NCBI GenBank assembly: GCA_016785225.1
Contig: JAFBJZ010000003.1
Location: forward strand, 62,001-126,000
Source of the DNA: Psettodes erumei
Taxonomy: Eukaryota > Chordata > Actinopteri > Pleuronectiformes > Psettodidae
Direction of reading: 5' to 3'
DNA: 64,000 bases
Shown here piece by piece: positions 23,799 to 38,700 of this stretch (positions are counted from its first letter, which is position 1; every line of letters begins with the position of its first letter). The notes below the pieces were generated by a model. It did not search any database, had not been told where the DNA came from, and saw only the letters and a program-made list of their open reading frames with translations. Made by a program: the position numbers and the translations under genes.

Positions 23799-26700
23799 CT
23801 GCCTCCATGTGTGTATCTGTCAGGGATGAGATCTACTGTCAGATCTGTAAGCAGCTGAGTCAGAACCCGTCTAAGAGTTCTCACGCTCGCGGCTGGATCC
23901 TCATCTCTCTGTGCGTCGGCTGCTTCGCTCCGTCAGACAAGTTCGTCAAGGTCAGCTCGTCCAAAAGTTTGTTCACACCAAACTGACTTACACGATCGTC
24001 TCCATTTGTGGATTTGTTTTCTTTGTTGTGTTTACGTTTGTAAATGTGTCTGATCCTACAGTATGTATCTGTTATCACTTGCTTCCTCAGGAATTTACAT
24101 TTTTTTGTTTTGCTTTTTTTGTCTGTGGAACTTTTTTTAACCTATAGTATCTGAGGAACTTCATCAGCAGCGGCCCGCCGGGCTACGCTCCGTACTGTGA
24201 GGAGAGACTGAGACGAACATTCGTCAACGGGACGAGGACACAACCTCCGTCCTGGCTGGAGCTGCAGGTACAAACACGCACAGATCTGACTGATTTCAGG
24301 AAAATAAAAATGGGATTAGGTCCATTCTGTGAGGTTGCTTGTGTTTAAAAAGAGCAGTTGATGTGTGACAACTACAGCCTTTTTCTTGAACGTCATCACA
24401 GTGCTGTTACATATCAACATCGAGCATGCATTCAGGTGTAATTTAACCACTGAGTGGAGTCTGTGTGTTGGGCAGTAGGGTTTGAAATGAACATACATTT
24501 GAATGCACCATAGTCTTATCTTCTAGTTACAACACCAATAAATAAGAGTAAAACTTTGTTTATATAGTAGATTTTATTCAAAAGGCTGCAGTACAACATC
24601 CTTAATAAAAGGATTCAAAACACATGATGTTGTCTGGACCGAGGCTGTGAAGTGATTCTAAAAACGAGACGCCGTTCATCTGGAAACTGAAGTCCACTGA
24701 AATCGTGTCCAGGCCACCAAGTCGAAGAAACCCGTCATGCTGCCGGTGACGTTCATGGATGGCACGACCAAAACGCTGCTGACGGACTCGGCCACCACGG
24801 CCAAGGAGCTCTGCCACGCGCTGTCCGACAAAGTCAACCTACGAGACCGCTTTGGGTTCTCGCTGTACATCGCGCTCTTTGACAAGGTAGGTATAATACA
24901 CACACACACATACATTTGTACAACACAACTGGATGTTTCATCACTGTACAGAGGCATTTATGCCTAGAAATGGTTTTCATATTACCTCTGCTGAAAGGGC
25001 TCTGAGCTCATTTTAACACACCTTACCTTAGTGTGTTATGAAAACATGAAATTTCCAGCACACATACACAAAGAAACTGACTTTTCACTTGTAAAAGAGT
25101 TAACGTATTTGCTGTTACACATATTTCAAAGTGACAGTGAGCTCTTCTCCGCCTGCAGGTCTCCTCTTTAGGAAGTGGGAACGATCATGTGATGGACGCC
25201 GTGTCCCAGTGCGAGCAGTACGCCAAGGAGCAGGGAGCCCAGGAGAGGAACGCTCCCTGGAGGCTGTTCTTCAGGAAAGAGATATTCACGCCGTGGCATT
25301 GCGCCGCCGACGACATGGTCGCCACCAACCTCATCTACCAACAAACAGTCAGGGGCGTCAAGTTCGGAGAGTACCGCTGCGACAGGGTGACCGCATCTCT
25401 CTGTGCTTTGCTCTTTGTTTTAAGGGAATAGTTTGACATTTTTATTTTAGATGGGAATATTGATACCACTGTCACGTCTGTATGCTGAGTCGGTCTGTTA
25501 AGAATCTGAACAGTCTATGACAATATACATATATATACATCACCTCTTTAAGTTGACTTCATCACTTTGGACTCAACAGAAGAAATATGCACAGGACAGT
25601 AAAGTACACATTCATCAGTGATTTAAAAACACAGTGTAACACACACGATGAGTAGGAAATGACTTGAGGAAAGGGAGAACTGATTTTCAGATTTTTCTGA
25701 CTCTTTTCCACCTTGTTTGCCTCTTTTGCCTCTACCTTTTTTTAAACTTAATATTACATCAAACCAACTTCTCAGTATCTGTCTGTGTGTGTCCCCAGGA
25801 TGACCTGGCAGAGCTGGCCTCTCAGCAGTATTATGTCGACTACGGTTCGGAGATCCTTCTGGAGCGCCTGCTGAGCCTCATTCCCTCCTACATCCCGGAC
25901 AGAGAGATCAGCACTGCGAGGACAGTAGAGAAATGGGCTCATTTTATCATGGCCGCGCACAAAAAGGTGATAATCCTAAGGTGCATTGACTGCATGTGAT
26001 ACCATCTCACACAATAAACGTAATGAAAATTCTCTCTCTCTCTCTCTCTCTGTTCAGGGCATCTACACCCAGAAGAGGTTTGACCCACAGAAGGTGAAGG
26101 AGGAAGTGGTGGACTTCGCTCGCCACAAGTGGCCTCTGCTCTTTTCTCGTTTCTACGAAGCCTTCAAGTTCTCAGGTGACCACCCACACCTTAACATGTG
26201 GTCAGAGGCACCGAGGATGCAGCAAATGTACAATCATCCAAAGCACTAAAATTGGGTCGTAAGGAGTTAAAATCTCTTCCTTTTAGAAAATGTATGTATT
26301 CTATCCCAAAAAGCCAAACTAATGACTCTTATATTGTGTGTATCAACACACATTTGACGAGTAAATATTCAAATTTGTGAGTTTTGCATATTCATCTGAT
26401 CTACTGTGCACTGATTTAAAGGTGGTTCATTTTGTAGAAGATTCTTACATTATCAGTTGTTTAAATTTATAGTGAAGTAAAGATTTAACTGACTTCAGCT
26501 GTCCTTGTAAATATTAACACTACGTATTCACTGCTATTGGGAGTCCATGGGACCCATAAAATACAGAGTCACTGAAAATATTGTGTCATAAATCTTCCAC
26601 TCCTGGTTCTGTGACAGTGAATTCTGCATTTTCTCTGCCTCTCAGGACCCAGTCTGCCTAAAAATGACCTGATCGTAGCCGTTAACTGGACTGGAGTTTA

Positions 26701-29700
26701 TTTTGTAGATGAACAGGAGCAGGTCCTCTTGGAGCTCTCCTTCCCAGAAATCACTGCAGTTTCCAGCAGCAGGTGAGGACAAGCAGAGAGATGGAGTCAC
26801 TTAATAGAGAGAGAAGGTCTGGGCAGTCTGTTGGCTCATCAAAGACCTTGGAGTGGTGGTAGAAGTAGTATTTTATCCCTGACAAAGTCTTTTTTGTGCC
26901 TAAATCTCACCAAACCTTCAAAGTAGTAGTGTCAGATCAGGAAACCATTTCATTCTTGTAACAGTTATTTGTAATGGTTTCAGAAGGTACTCAGAACTAA
27001 CATTGTCCATCTTGTGTGTTTCAATGTGGAAGGCAATGATAATCAGATAATATTTAGTTTTTTTTTTTAATTTTTTGGTATTTCAGGGGTGGAAAGCTGC
27101 AAAGTCAGAGTTTTACATTGGCGACCATCAAAGGAGAAGAGTACACCTTTACCTCCAACAATGCAGAGGATATCCGTGACCTGGTGGTGACCTTCCTGGA
27201 GGGCCTGAGGAAGAGATCTAAGTTTGTGGTGGCACTACAGGACAACCCCAACCCCCGTAAGTTCTGAGGGGGTTCTACGTATACAATTAAATTTTTCTTT
27301 CTGATTTTATGCCTTTCTGTGTTATGGCATTTTTCATTGTATAGTGATGAAATTATGTTATGAAATTTCAGTGTCTGATTGTACCATGCTTTGTTAAAAA
27401 AAATAAGAAATTGTTAAAGTATAGTATGTTGTAAAAACACACAAAATGTCAAGATATTTCATCGTAAAAAGCAAATAACTCCTTAGTGCAAAAAAGTTCA
27501 TGGTTTAGCATGTCACAAAATCATGAAAAAACGCCATAGCGGAGTATGTCGAAAAAATGGTCAAAAAGTTCAAAAACAAATTTCTATAAAAATGCCTTAA
27601 AACATCAGAGAATAGTGTTTTATGTACACTTCATAGGATTCAATGTGTTAAAAGTGCAAAAAGGTCATATTTTAGCATGTCACAAAATCATGAAAAAAAG
27701 CCATAGTTTAGTATCTCGAAAAAATGGCCAAAAAGTTCAAAAACAAAATGTATGTAAAAATGCCTAAAAACATCAGAGAATAGCGTTTTATGAACACTCC
27801 ATGGGACTAAATGTGTTAAAAGTGCAAAAAAATTTCATATTTTAGCATGTCACAAAATCATGAAAAAACGCCATAGCGGAGTATGTTGAAAAAATGGCCA
27901 AAAAGTTCCGAATTATTTTTTTTGTAAAAACACCTAAAACCATCAGAGAATAGGGTTTCGTGAACACTCCATAGGATTAAATATGTTAAAAGTGCAAAAA
28001 AGGTAATATTTTGGCATGTCAGAAAATCATGAAAAAACGCCATAGCGGAGTATGTCGAAAAATGGCCAAAAAGTTAAAAAAAATTTTTTTTGTAAAAACG
28101 CCTAAAAACTTCAGAGAATAGTGTTTTATGAACACTCCATAGCATTAAATGTGTTAAAAATGCAAAAAAGGTTCATATTTTAGCATGTCACAAAATCATG
28201 AAAAAAACGCCATAGTATAGTATCTCGAAAAAATGGCCAAAAAGTTCAAAAAAAAATTTTTTGTAAAAATGCCTAAAAACATCAGAGAATAGTGTTTTAT
28301 GAACACTCCATATGATTAAATGTGTTAAAAGTGCAAAAAACCTCATATTTCAGCATGTCACAAAATCATGAAAAAAAACGCCATAGTATAGTATCTTGAA
28401 AAAATGGTCAAAAAGTTCAAAAAAAAATGTTTTTGTAAAAATGCCTAAAAACTTCAGAAAATAGTGTTTTATGAACACTCCATAGTATTAAATGTGTTAA
28501 AAATGCAAAAAAGGTTCATATTTTAGCATGTCACAAAATCATGAAAAAACGCCATCATACAGTATCTCGAAAAAATGGCCAAAAAGTTCAAAATTTTTTT
28601 TTTTGTAAAAATGCCTAAAAACATCAGAGAATAGTGTTTTATGAACACTCCATAGGATTAAATGTGTTAAAAGTGCAAAAACCTCATATTTTAGCATGTC
28701 ACAAAATCATGAAAAAAACGCCATAGTATAGTATGTCGAAAAAATGGCCAAAAAATTAAAAAAAAATTTTTTTGTAAAAATGCCTAAAAACTTCAGAGAA
28801 TAGTGTTTTATGAACACTCCATAGCATTAAATGTGTTAAAAATGCAAAAAAGGTTCATATTTTAGCATGTCACAAAATCATGAAAAAAACGCCATCATAT
28901 AGTATCTCGAAAAAATGGCCAAAAAGTTCAAAAATTTTTTTTTGTAAAAATGCCTAAAAACATCAGAGAATAGTGTTTTATGAACACTCCATAGGATTAA
29001 ATGTGTTAAAAAAAAAAAAAACCTCATATTTTAGCATGTCACAAAATCATGAAAAAAACGCCATAGTATAGTATGTCGAAAAAAAATGGCCAAAAAATTA
29101 AAAATTTTTTTTTTGTAAAATGCCCTAAAACATCAGAGAATGGTGTTTTATGAACACTCCACAGGATTAAATGTGTTAAAAGTGCAAAAAAGGTTCATAT
29201 TTTAACATGTCACAAAATCATGAAAAAAATGCCATAGTATAGTATATGTTGAAAAAAAATGGCCAAAAAGTTCAAAAAAAATTTTTTTTGTAAAAATGCC
29301 TAAAAACATCAGAGAATTGTGTTTTATGAACACTCCATAGGATTAAATGTGTTAAAAGTGCAAAAAAAGTTCATATTTTAGCATGTCACAAAATCATGAA
29401 AAAACGCCATAATGGAGTATGTCGAAAAAATGGCCAAAAAGTTCAAATTTTTTTTTTTTGTAAAAACGCCTAAAAACATCAGAGAATAGTGTTTTATGAA
29501 CACTCCATAGGATTAAATGTGTTAAAAGTGCAAAAAACCTCATATTTTAGCATGTCACAAAATCATGAAAAAACACCATAATGGAGTATGTCGAAAAAAT
29601 GGCCAAAAAATTAAAAAAAATTTTTTTGTAAAAATGCCTAAAAACTTCAGAGAATAGTGTTTTATGAACACTCCATAGCATTAAATGTGTTAAAAATGCA

Positions 29701-32700
29701 AAAAAGGTTCATATTTTAGCATGTCACAAAATCATGAAAAAAACGCCATCATATAGTATCTCGAAAAAATGGCCAAAAAGTTCAAAAATTTTTTTTTTGT
29801 AAAAATGCCTAAAAACATCAGAGAATAGTGTTTTATGAACACTCCATAGGATTAAATGTGTTAAAAGTGCAAAAAACCTCATATTTTAGCATGTCACAAA
29901 ATCATGAAAAAAACGCCATAGTATAGTATGTCGAAAAAATGGCCAAAAAATAAAAAATTTTTGTAAAAATGCCTAAAAACTTCAGAGAATAGTGTTTTAT
30001 GAACACTCCATAGGATTAAATGTGTTAAAAATGCAAAAAAGGTTCATATTTTAGCATGTCACAAAATCATGAAAAAAACGCCATAGTATAGTATGTCGAA
30101 AAAATGGCCACAAAGTTAAAAAATTTTTTTTTGTAAAAACGCCTAAAAACATCAGAGAATGGTGTTTTATGAACACTCCATAGGATTAAATGTGTTAAAA
30201 GTGCAAAAAAAAGTTCATATTTTGGCATGTCACAAAATCATGAAAAAAAACGCCATTATGGAGTATCTCTGAAAAAATGGCCAAAAAGTTCAAAAAATTT
30301 TTTTTTGTAAAAACGCCTGAAAACATCAGAGAATGGTGTTTTATGAACACTCCATAGGATTAAATGTGTTAAAAGTGCAAAAAAAGGTCATATTTTAGCA
30401 TGTCACAAAATCATGAAAAAACGCCATAGTATAGTATGTCGAAAAAATGGCCAAAAAAGTTCAAAAAATTTTTTTTTGTAAAAATGCCTAAAAACATCAG
30501 AGAATAGTGTTTTATGAACACTCCATAGGATTAGATGTTGTAAAAGTGAGAAAAAAGGTCATATTTTAACATGTCACAAAATCATGAAAAAACGCCATAG
30601 TATAGTATGTCGAAAAAATGGCCAAAAAGTTCAAAAATTTTTTTTTGTAAAAATGCCTAAAAACATCAGAGAATAGTGTTTTATGAACACTCCATAGCAT
30701 TAAATGTGTTAAAAATGCAAAAAAGGTTCATATTTTAGCATGTCACAAAATCATGAAAAAACGCCATCATATAGTATCTCGAAAAAATGGCCAAAAAGTT
30801 CAAAAAATTTTTTTTTTGTAAAAATGCCTAAAAACATCAGAGAATAGTGTTTTATGAACACTCCATAGCATTAAATGTGTTAAAAGTGCAAAAAAAGCTC
30901 ATATTATGGCATTTCACAAAATCATGAAAAAACGCCATAGTATAGTATCTCGAAAAAATGGCCAAAAAGTTCAAAAAAATTTTTTTCGTAAAATTGCCTA
31001 AAAACATCAGAGAATAGTGTTTCATGAACACTCCATAGGATTAAATGTGTTAAAAGTGCAAAAAACCTCATATTTTAGCATGTCACAAAATCATGAAAAA
31101 AACGCCATAGGATAGTATCTTGAAAAAATGGTCAAAAAGTTCAAAAAAAATTTTTTGTAAAAATGCCTAAAAACATCAGAGAATAGGGTTTCATGAACAC
31201 TCCATAGGATTAAATATGTTAAAAGTGCAAAAAAGGTCATATTTTGGCATGTCAGAAAATCATGAAAAAACGCCATAGCGGAGTATGTCGAAAAAATGGC
31301 CAAAAAGTTCAAAAAAATTTTTTTTATAGAAACTTCTAAAAACTTCAGAGAATAGTGTTTTATGAACACTCCATAGGATTAAATGTGTTAAAAGTGCAAA
31401 AAACCTCATATTTTGGCATGTCACAAAATCATGAAAAAAACGCCATAGTATAGTATGTCGAAAAAATGGCCAAAAAGTTCAAAAATATTTTTTTTGTAAA
31501 AACGCCTAAAAACTTAAGAGAAGAGTGTTTTATGAACACTCCATAGCATTAAATGTGTTAAAAATGCAAAAAAGGTTCATATTTTAGCATGTCACAAAAT
31601 CATGAAAAAACGCCATCATATAGTATCTCGAAAAAATGGCCAAAAAGTTCAAAAAATTTTTTTTTGTAAAAACGCCTAAAAACATCAGAGAATAGTGTTT
31701 TATGAACACTCCATAGCATTAAATGTGTTAAAAATGCAAAAAAGGTTCATATTTTAGCATGTCACAAAATCATGAAAAAAACGCCATCATATAGTATCTC
31801 GAAAAAATGGCCAAAAAGTTCAAAAAAATTTTTTTGTAAAAATGCCTAAAAACATCAGAGAATAGTGTTTTATGAACACTCCATAGGATTAAATGTGTTA
31901 AAAGTGCAAAAAACCTCATATTTTAGCATGTCACAAAATCATGAAAAAAACGCCATAGTATAGTATCTTGAAAAAATGGTCAAAAAGTTCAAAAATTTTT
32001 TTTTTGTAAAAATGCCTAAAAACTTCAGGGAATTGTGTTTTATGAAGACTCCATATGATTAAATGTGTTAAAAGTGAAAAAAAAGCTCATATTTTGGCAT
32101 TTCACAAAATCATGAAAAAACGCCATAGTATAGTATCTCGAAAAAATGGCCAAAAAGTTCAAAAATTTTTTTTGTAAAAATGCCTAAAAACATCAGAGAA
32201 TAGTGTTTTATGAACACTCCATATGATTAAATGTGTTAAAAGTGCAAAAAAACCTCATATTTTAGCATGTCACAAAATCATGAAAAAAACGCCATAGTAT
32301 AGTATGTCGAAAAAATGGTCAAAAAGTTCAAAAAAAATTTTTTGTAAAAATGCCTAAAAACATCAGAGAGAAGAGTGTTTTATGAACACTCCATAGGATT
32401 AAATATGTTAAAAGTGCAAAAAAGGTCATATTTTAGCATGTCACAAAATCATGAAAAAACGCCATCATATAGTATCTCGAAAAAATGGCCAAAAAGTTCA
32501 AAAATTTTTTTTTGTAAAAATGCCTAAAAACATCAGAGAATAGTGTTTTATGAACACTCCATAGCATTAAATGTGTTAAAAATGCAAAAAAGGTTCATAT
32601 TTTAGCATGTCACAAAATCATGAAAAAACGCCATCATATAGTATCTCGAAAAAATGGCCAAAAAGTTCAAAAAAATTTTTTTTTGTAAAAATGCCTAAAA

Positions 32701-35700
32701 ACATCAGAGAATAGTGTTTTATGAACACTCCATAGCATTAAATGTGTTAAAAGTGCAAAAAAAGCTCATATTATGGCATTTCACAAAATCATGAAAAAAC
32801 GCCATAGTATAGTATCTCGAAAAAATGGCCAAAAAGTTCAAAAAATTTTTTTTTCGTAAAATTGCCTAAAAACATCAGAGAATAGTGTTTCATGAACACT
32901 CCATAGGATTAAATGTGTTAAAAGTGCAAAAAACCTCATATTTTAAGCATGTCACAAAATCATGAAAAAAACGCCATAGGATAGTATCTTGAAAAAATGG
33001 TCAAAAAGTTCAAAAAATTTTTTTTGTAAAAATGCCTAAAAACATCAGAGAATAGGGTTTCATGAACACTCCATAGGATTAAATATGTTAAAAGTGCAAA
33101 AAAGGTCATATTTTGGCATGTCAGAAAATCATGAAAAAACGCCATAGCGGAGTATGTCGAAAAAATGGCCAAAAAGTTCAAAAAATTTTTTTTTATAGAA
33201 ACTTCTAAAAACTTCAGAGAATAGTGTTTTATGAACACTCCATAGGATTAAATGTGTTAAAAGTGCAAAAAACCTCATATTTTGGCATGTCACAAAATCA
33301 TGAAAAAAACGCCATAGTATAGTATGTCGAAAAAATGGCCAAAAAGTTCAAAAAAATTTTTTTTGTAAAAACGCCTAAAAACTTAAGAGAAGAGTGTTTT
33401 ATGAACACTCCATAGCATTAAATGTGTTAAAAATGCAAAAAAAGGTTCATATTTTAGCATGTCACAAAATCATGAAAAAACGCCATCATATAGTATCTCG
33501 AAAAAATGGCCAAAAAGTTCAAAAAAAATTTTTTTGTAAAAATGCCTAAAAACATCAGAGAATAGTGTTTTATGAACACTCCATAGGATTAAATGTGTTA
33601 AAAGTGCAAAAAACCTCATATTTTAGCATGTCACAAAATCATGAAAAAACGCCATAGTATAGTATCTTGAAAAAATGGCCAAAAAGTTCAAAAAATTTTT
33701 TTTTGTAAAAATGCCTAAAAACATCAGAGAATAGTGTTTTATGAACACTCCATAGGATTAAATGTGTTAAAAGTGCAAAAAAAAGCTCATATTTGGCATT
33801 TCACAAAATCATGAAAAAACGCCATAGTATAGTATCTCGAAAAAAATGGCCAAAAGTTCAAAAAAAATTTTTTCGTAAAATTGCCTAAAAACATCAGAGA
33901 ATAGTGTTTCATGAACACTCCATAGGATTAAATGTGTTAAAAGTGCAAAAAACCTCATATTTTAGCATGTCACAAAATCATGAAAAAAACGCCATAGGAT
34001 AGTATCTTGAAAAAATGGTCAAAAAGTTCAAAAAAATTTTTTTTTTGTAAAAATGCCTGAAAACATCAGAGAATGGTGTTTTATGAACACTCCACAGGAT
34101 TAAATGTGTTAAAAGTGCAAAAAAGGTCATATTTTAACATGTCACAAAATCATGAAAAAACGCCATAATGGAGTATGTCGAAAAAATGGCCAAAAAGTTC
34201 AAAAAAAAAAATGGTTTTATGAACACTCCATAGGATTAAATGTGTTAAAAGTGCAAAAAAGATCATATTTTAGCATGTCACAAAATCATGAAAAAAACGC
34301 CATAGTATAGTATGTCGAAAAAATGGCCAAAAAGTTCAAAAATATTTTTTTTGTAAAAACGCCTAAAAACTTAAGAGAAGAGTGTTTTATGAACACTCCA
34401 TAGCATTAAATGTGTTAAAAATGCAAAAAAGGTTCATATTTTAGCATGTCACAAAATCATGAAAAAACGCCATCATATAGTATCTCGAAAAAATGGCCAA
34501 AAGTTCAAAAAAATTTTTTTGTAAAAATGCCTAAAAACATCAGAGAATAGTGTTTTATGAACACTCCATAGGATTAAATGTGTTAAAAGTGCAAAAAAAC
34601 CTCATATTTTAGCATGTCACAAAATCATGAAAAAAACGCCATAGTATAGTATCTTGAAAAAATGGTCAAAAAGTTCAAAAATTTTTTTTTTGTAAAAATG
34701 CCTAAAAACTTCAGGGAATTGTGTTTTATGAAGACTCCATATGATTAAATGTGTTAAAAGTGCAAAAAAAGCTCATATTTTGGCATTTCACAAAATCATG
34801 AAAAAACGCCATAGTATAGTATCTCGAAAAAATGGCCAAAAAGTTCAAAAAAAAATTTTTTTTGTAAAATTGCCTAAAAACATCAGAGAATAGTGTTTCA
34901 TGAACACTCCATAGGATTAAATGTGTTAAAAGTGCAAAAAACCTCATATTTTAGCATGTCACAAAATCATGAAAAAAACGCCATAGGATAGTATCTTGAA
35001 AAAATGGTCAAAAAGTTCAAAAAATTTTTTTTTAGTAAAAACGCCTAAAAACTTAAGAGAAGAGTGTTTTATGAACACTCCATAGCATTAAATGTGTTAA
35101 AAATGCAAAAAAGGATCATATTTTAGCATGTCACAAAATCATGAAAAAACGCCATCATATAGTATCTCGAAAAAATGGCCAAAAAGTTCAAAAAAATGTT
35201 TTTTGTAAAAATGCCTAAAAACATCAAAGAATAGTGTTTTATGAACACTCCATAGGATTAAATGTGTTAAAAGTGCAAAAAACCTCATATTTTAGCATGT
35301 CACAAAATCATGAAAAAAATGCCATAGTATAGTATCTTGAAAAAATGGTCAAAAAGTTCAAAAATTTTTTTTTTGTAAAAATGCCTAAAAACTTCAGAGA
35401 ATAGTGTTTTACGAAGACTCCATATGATTAAATGTGTTAAAAGTGCAAAAAAAGCTCATATTTTGGCATATCACAAAATCATGAAAAAAACGCCATACGT
35501 CGAAAAAATGGCCAAAATGTTCCAAAAATTTTCTTTTGTAAAAACACCTAAAAAGATCAGAGAATAGTGTTTTATGAAGACTCCATATGATTAAATGTGT
35601 TAAAAATGCAAAAAAGGTCATATTTTAGCATTTCACAAAATCATGAAAAAACGCCATAGTATAGTATCTCGAAAAAATGGCCAAAATGTTCAAAAATTTT

Positions 35701-38700
35701 TTTCATAAAATTGCCTAAAAACATCAGAGAATAGTGTTTCATGAACACTCCATAGGATTAAATGTGTTAAAAGTGCAAAAAAGGTCATATTTTGGCATGT
35801 CACAAAATCATGAAAAAACGCCATAGTATCGTATGTTGAAAATGTATACATAGCATCCATTGTGTAGTGTGTCCAAAAAACAGGATGAACTAAATTTTCT
35901 TTTTTTGTCTTACCTTCAGTCACTTCATGTGCTGGAGATTGACGTTATAATTTGGATGTGGTGTCATCTGTGCTTCATATATTTATTAAGTTTTTTCCCC
36001 CACAGCTGAGGAGGAGTCAACATTTTTGAGTTTCCTTAAGGGAGACCTAATCCTCTTGGACCAGGACACTGGCGAGCAGGTTCTCAACTCTGGTTGGACA
36101 CATGGGGTCAATGAACGAACAAATCAAAGAGGAGATTTCCCAGCTGACTGTGTTTATGTCCTGCCCACCATGGTCCGACCTCAGCAAGAAATAGTGGTGA
36201 GATGAAAAATAATAGCATGTAAGAGATTGTTCGACCCAAACATCACCTTTCGAAACAAACACGTTGTACAGAAAACCTTACAACAACGAGTTGCAGATAT
36301 ATTGACAACTGTGTCTATGCTCAGTTTAATCCACAGAACAAATATCAGCAAATACTGAGTACCATAAAATAATGAGTGAATCTAAAGGAATGAGAAAAAG
36401 AAAAATTTAGGAATCAAAATGAACAATGTTGAGATTTGACATTGACAGTTCCATGGCAGAAACAAAAATAGATTTCAGAAGACATTATTTACAAAGCAGT
36501 AGAATAATGACATTTTTAACAGTAAACACAAGTAAATTACATTTACATTTTTGAACACATAAATTATAATTCTTTTTCCTCACATCATAATGATTTTATT
36601 TTCAATGAAAAAGAGAGAATATACTTTAATGTAACACATTTGAAATTTTAAAGAGAGCATTCATAAGTGGTATGAATCCTTGGCAAGCAGAAGTCACAGT
36701 AATTCACATTTTCCCCATGTTTTGCACACTGAAATATGAGCAGATAATGTTTTGTATTCTGATGTGATCCAACCAATCAGGCACTCGTAACCATGACACC
36801 AGACCAGCGACAGGAGTCGGTTCGTGTTTCGCAGCTTGTCTTGCCGGAGAGTGACGGCAGAATGAAACCCTACACGCTGGAGGAGTTCTCCTACGACTAC
36901 TTCAGGTGCGCAGCTGCAAGCTCAGATTGAAAAAACAAAACAAAACCACGATACACACGTTCTTCATTTAAAGGTTGAGGACAGACTTATCTTCACTTGA
37001 CTCAGATTTATTGATGTTAACTCCAACAGTTGCGTGAACAGGAGACCTGCCTGTTGTGTAGATTTTTGTTTTAGCTCTATGTGTTTGCTTTTGAGCCGAT
37101 GCATAGTCACGTCAGCTGGTAACCTGCCTCTTCCAGGCCTCCTCCCAAACACACTCTGAGCCGGGTCATGGTCACTAAGAATCGTGGGAAGGACAAGTTG
37201 TGGAGCTGCACCAGAGAGCCGCTGAAGCAGCCACTGCTGAAGAAGGTGGTCAACCATGAGGAGCTGGCTCAGGAAGCCTGCATGTCCTTCATAGATATCC
37301 TTTCAACTGTGGACGTGACGCCACTGCTGACGTATCTGGCTGTTACTAAACCTAATCAGGTTGTTTTATTCCTTGATGACTGTCCCACCTATGATGAAGT
37401 ATATGGGCGACTACCCGTCCAAACGGACCCGCTCAGTCAATGAATTAACAGACCAGATTTTTGAAGGGGCGTTGAAGGCTGAACCCCTGAAGGACGAGAT
37501 TTACTGTCAGATCATCAAACAGCTCACCGACAACCATGTCAAGTATGTAAACTGACACCATAGTTGGTCAGTGTCGTCATTATGTTATCTCACAAAATAT
37601 TATTAAATTAAAACAAATATTGATGAAAATAATGTAATCATGTTTTAAGTAATGCAGGAGGCAGAACTTACTGAATGGGTTTGTGCTCCTGCAGGTACAG
37701 TGAGGAGAAAGGCTGGGAGCTGCTGTGGCTGTGTACTGGGCTGTTTCCTCCCAGTAACGTGCTGCTGCCCCACATTCAGCGCTTCCTCCAGTCCAAGAAA
37801 CACCACCCGCTCTCTGGAGACTGCATGCAGAGGCTGCACAAAGCTCTACGGTACAATCCAACTTTTAGCTAATTCTAAGCTTCTCCTGTTCTATGACATA
37901 TACTGTAAATGATCTTTTTATTTTGCCTCCCTTTTTGTCACTGTTGTCATGGTAACAGGAACGGATCCAGGAAATATCCACCTCATTTGGTGGAAGTGGA
38001 GGCTATCCAGCATAAGACAACACAGATCTTCCACAAAGTCTACTTCCCTGATGATACGGATGAGGTACGGCGCACAGAAGCTTCCACCTGACAACAAATT
38101 TTAAAAAGTGTTGTTTGACCGTCTTGTATTGAGTGTTTCTAATATTCCAGGCATTTGAGGTGGAGTCCAGCACCAAAGCGAAGGACTTCTGTCAGAACAT
38201 CTCGACCAGGCTGCTGCTCAAATCCCCTGAAGGCTTCAGCCTCTTTGTCAAGATCTCAGACAAGGTCAGAGGTCAAGCTTTGTTTGTTGAGAAGCAGAAT
38301 AAAGGTGAAACTCATATGACTGTGTGTGTGTTCTGCAGGTGATCAGTGTTCCAGAGGGAGATTTCTTCTTTGACTTCGTCCGACATTTGACAGACTGGAT
38401 CAAGAAATCTCGACCTGCTAAAGACGGTAGGTAGTTGTGTGTATTCAAACACAAACTGCAGGATTTGTGAAACATCATGACTTTTACGGTTAAGCATACT
38501 CCTTCTTCTCTCACCCCCCTCGCAGGTATCGTGCCCTCTCTGACCTATCAGGTGTTTTTCATGAAGAAGTTGTGGACGACCACGGTTCCAGGGAAGGACT
38601 CGTTCGCCGACTCCATCTTCCACTACTACCAGGTCAGTTTCACAGTATTTACCCTGAGAAACGAAAAGCACTTTAAATATAAGGTTTCATTTCAGAAATT

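Noticed and set aside
31091..33238. Two nearly identical 92-codon minus-strand ORFs
   Set aside because: They are translations of the satellite monomers, repeated because of the 11-monomer block duplication.
27440..35860. CRISPR-like array
   Set aside because: Tandem units abut without unique spacers, the unit is about 170 bp, and the context is a eukaryotic intron.
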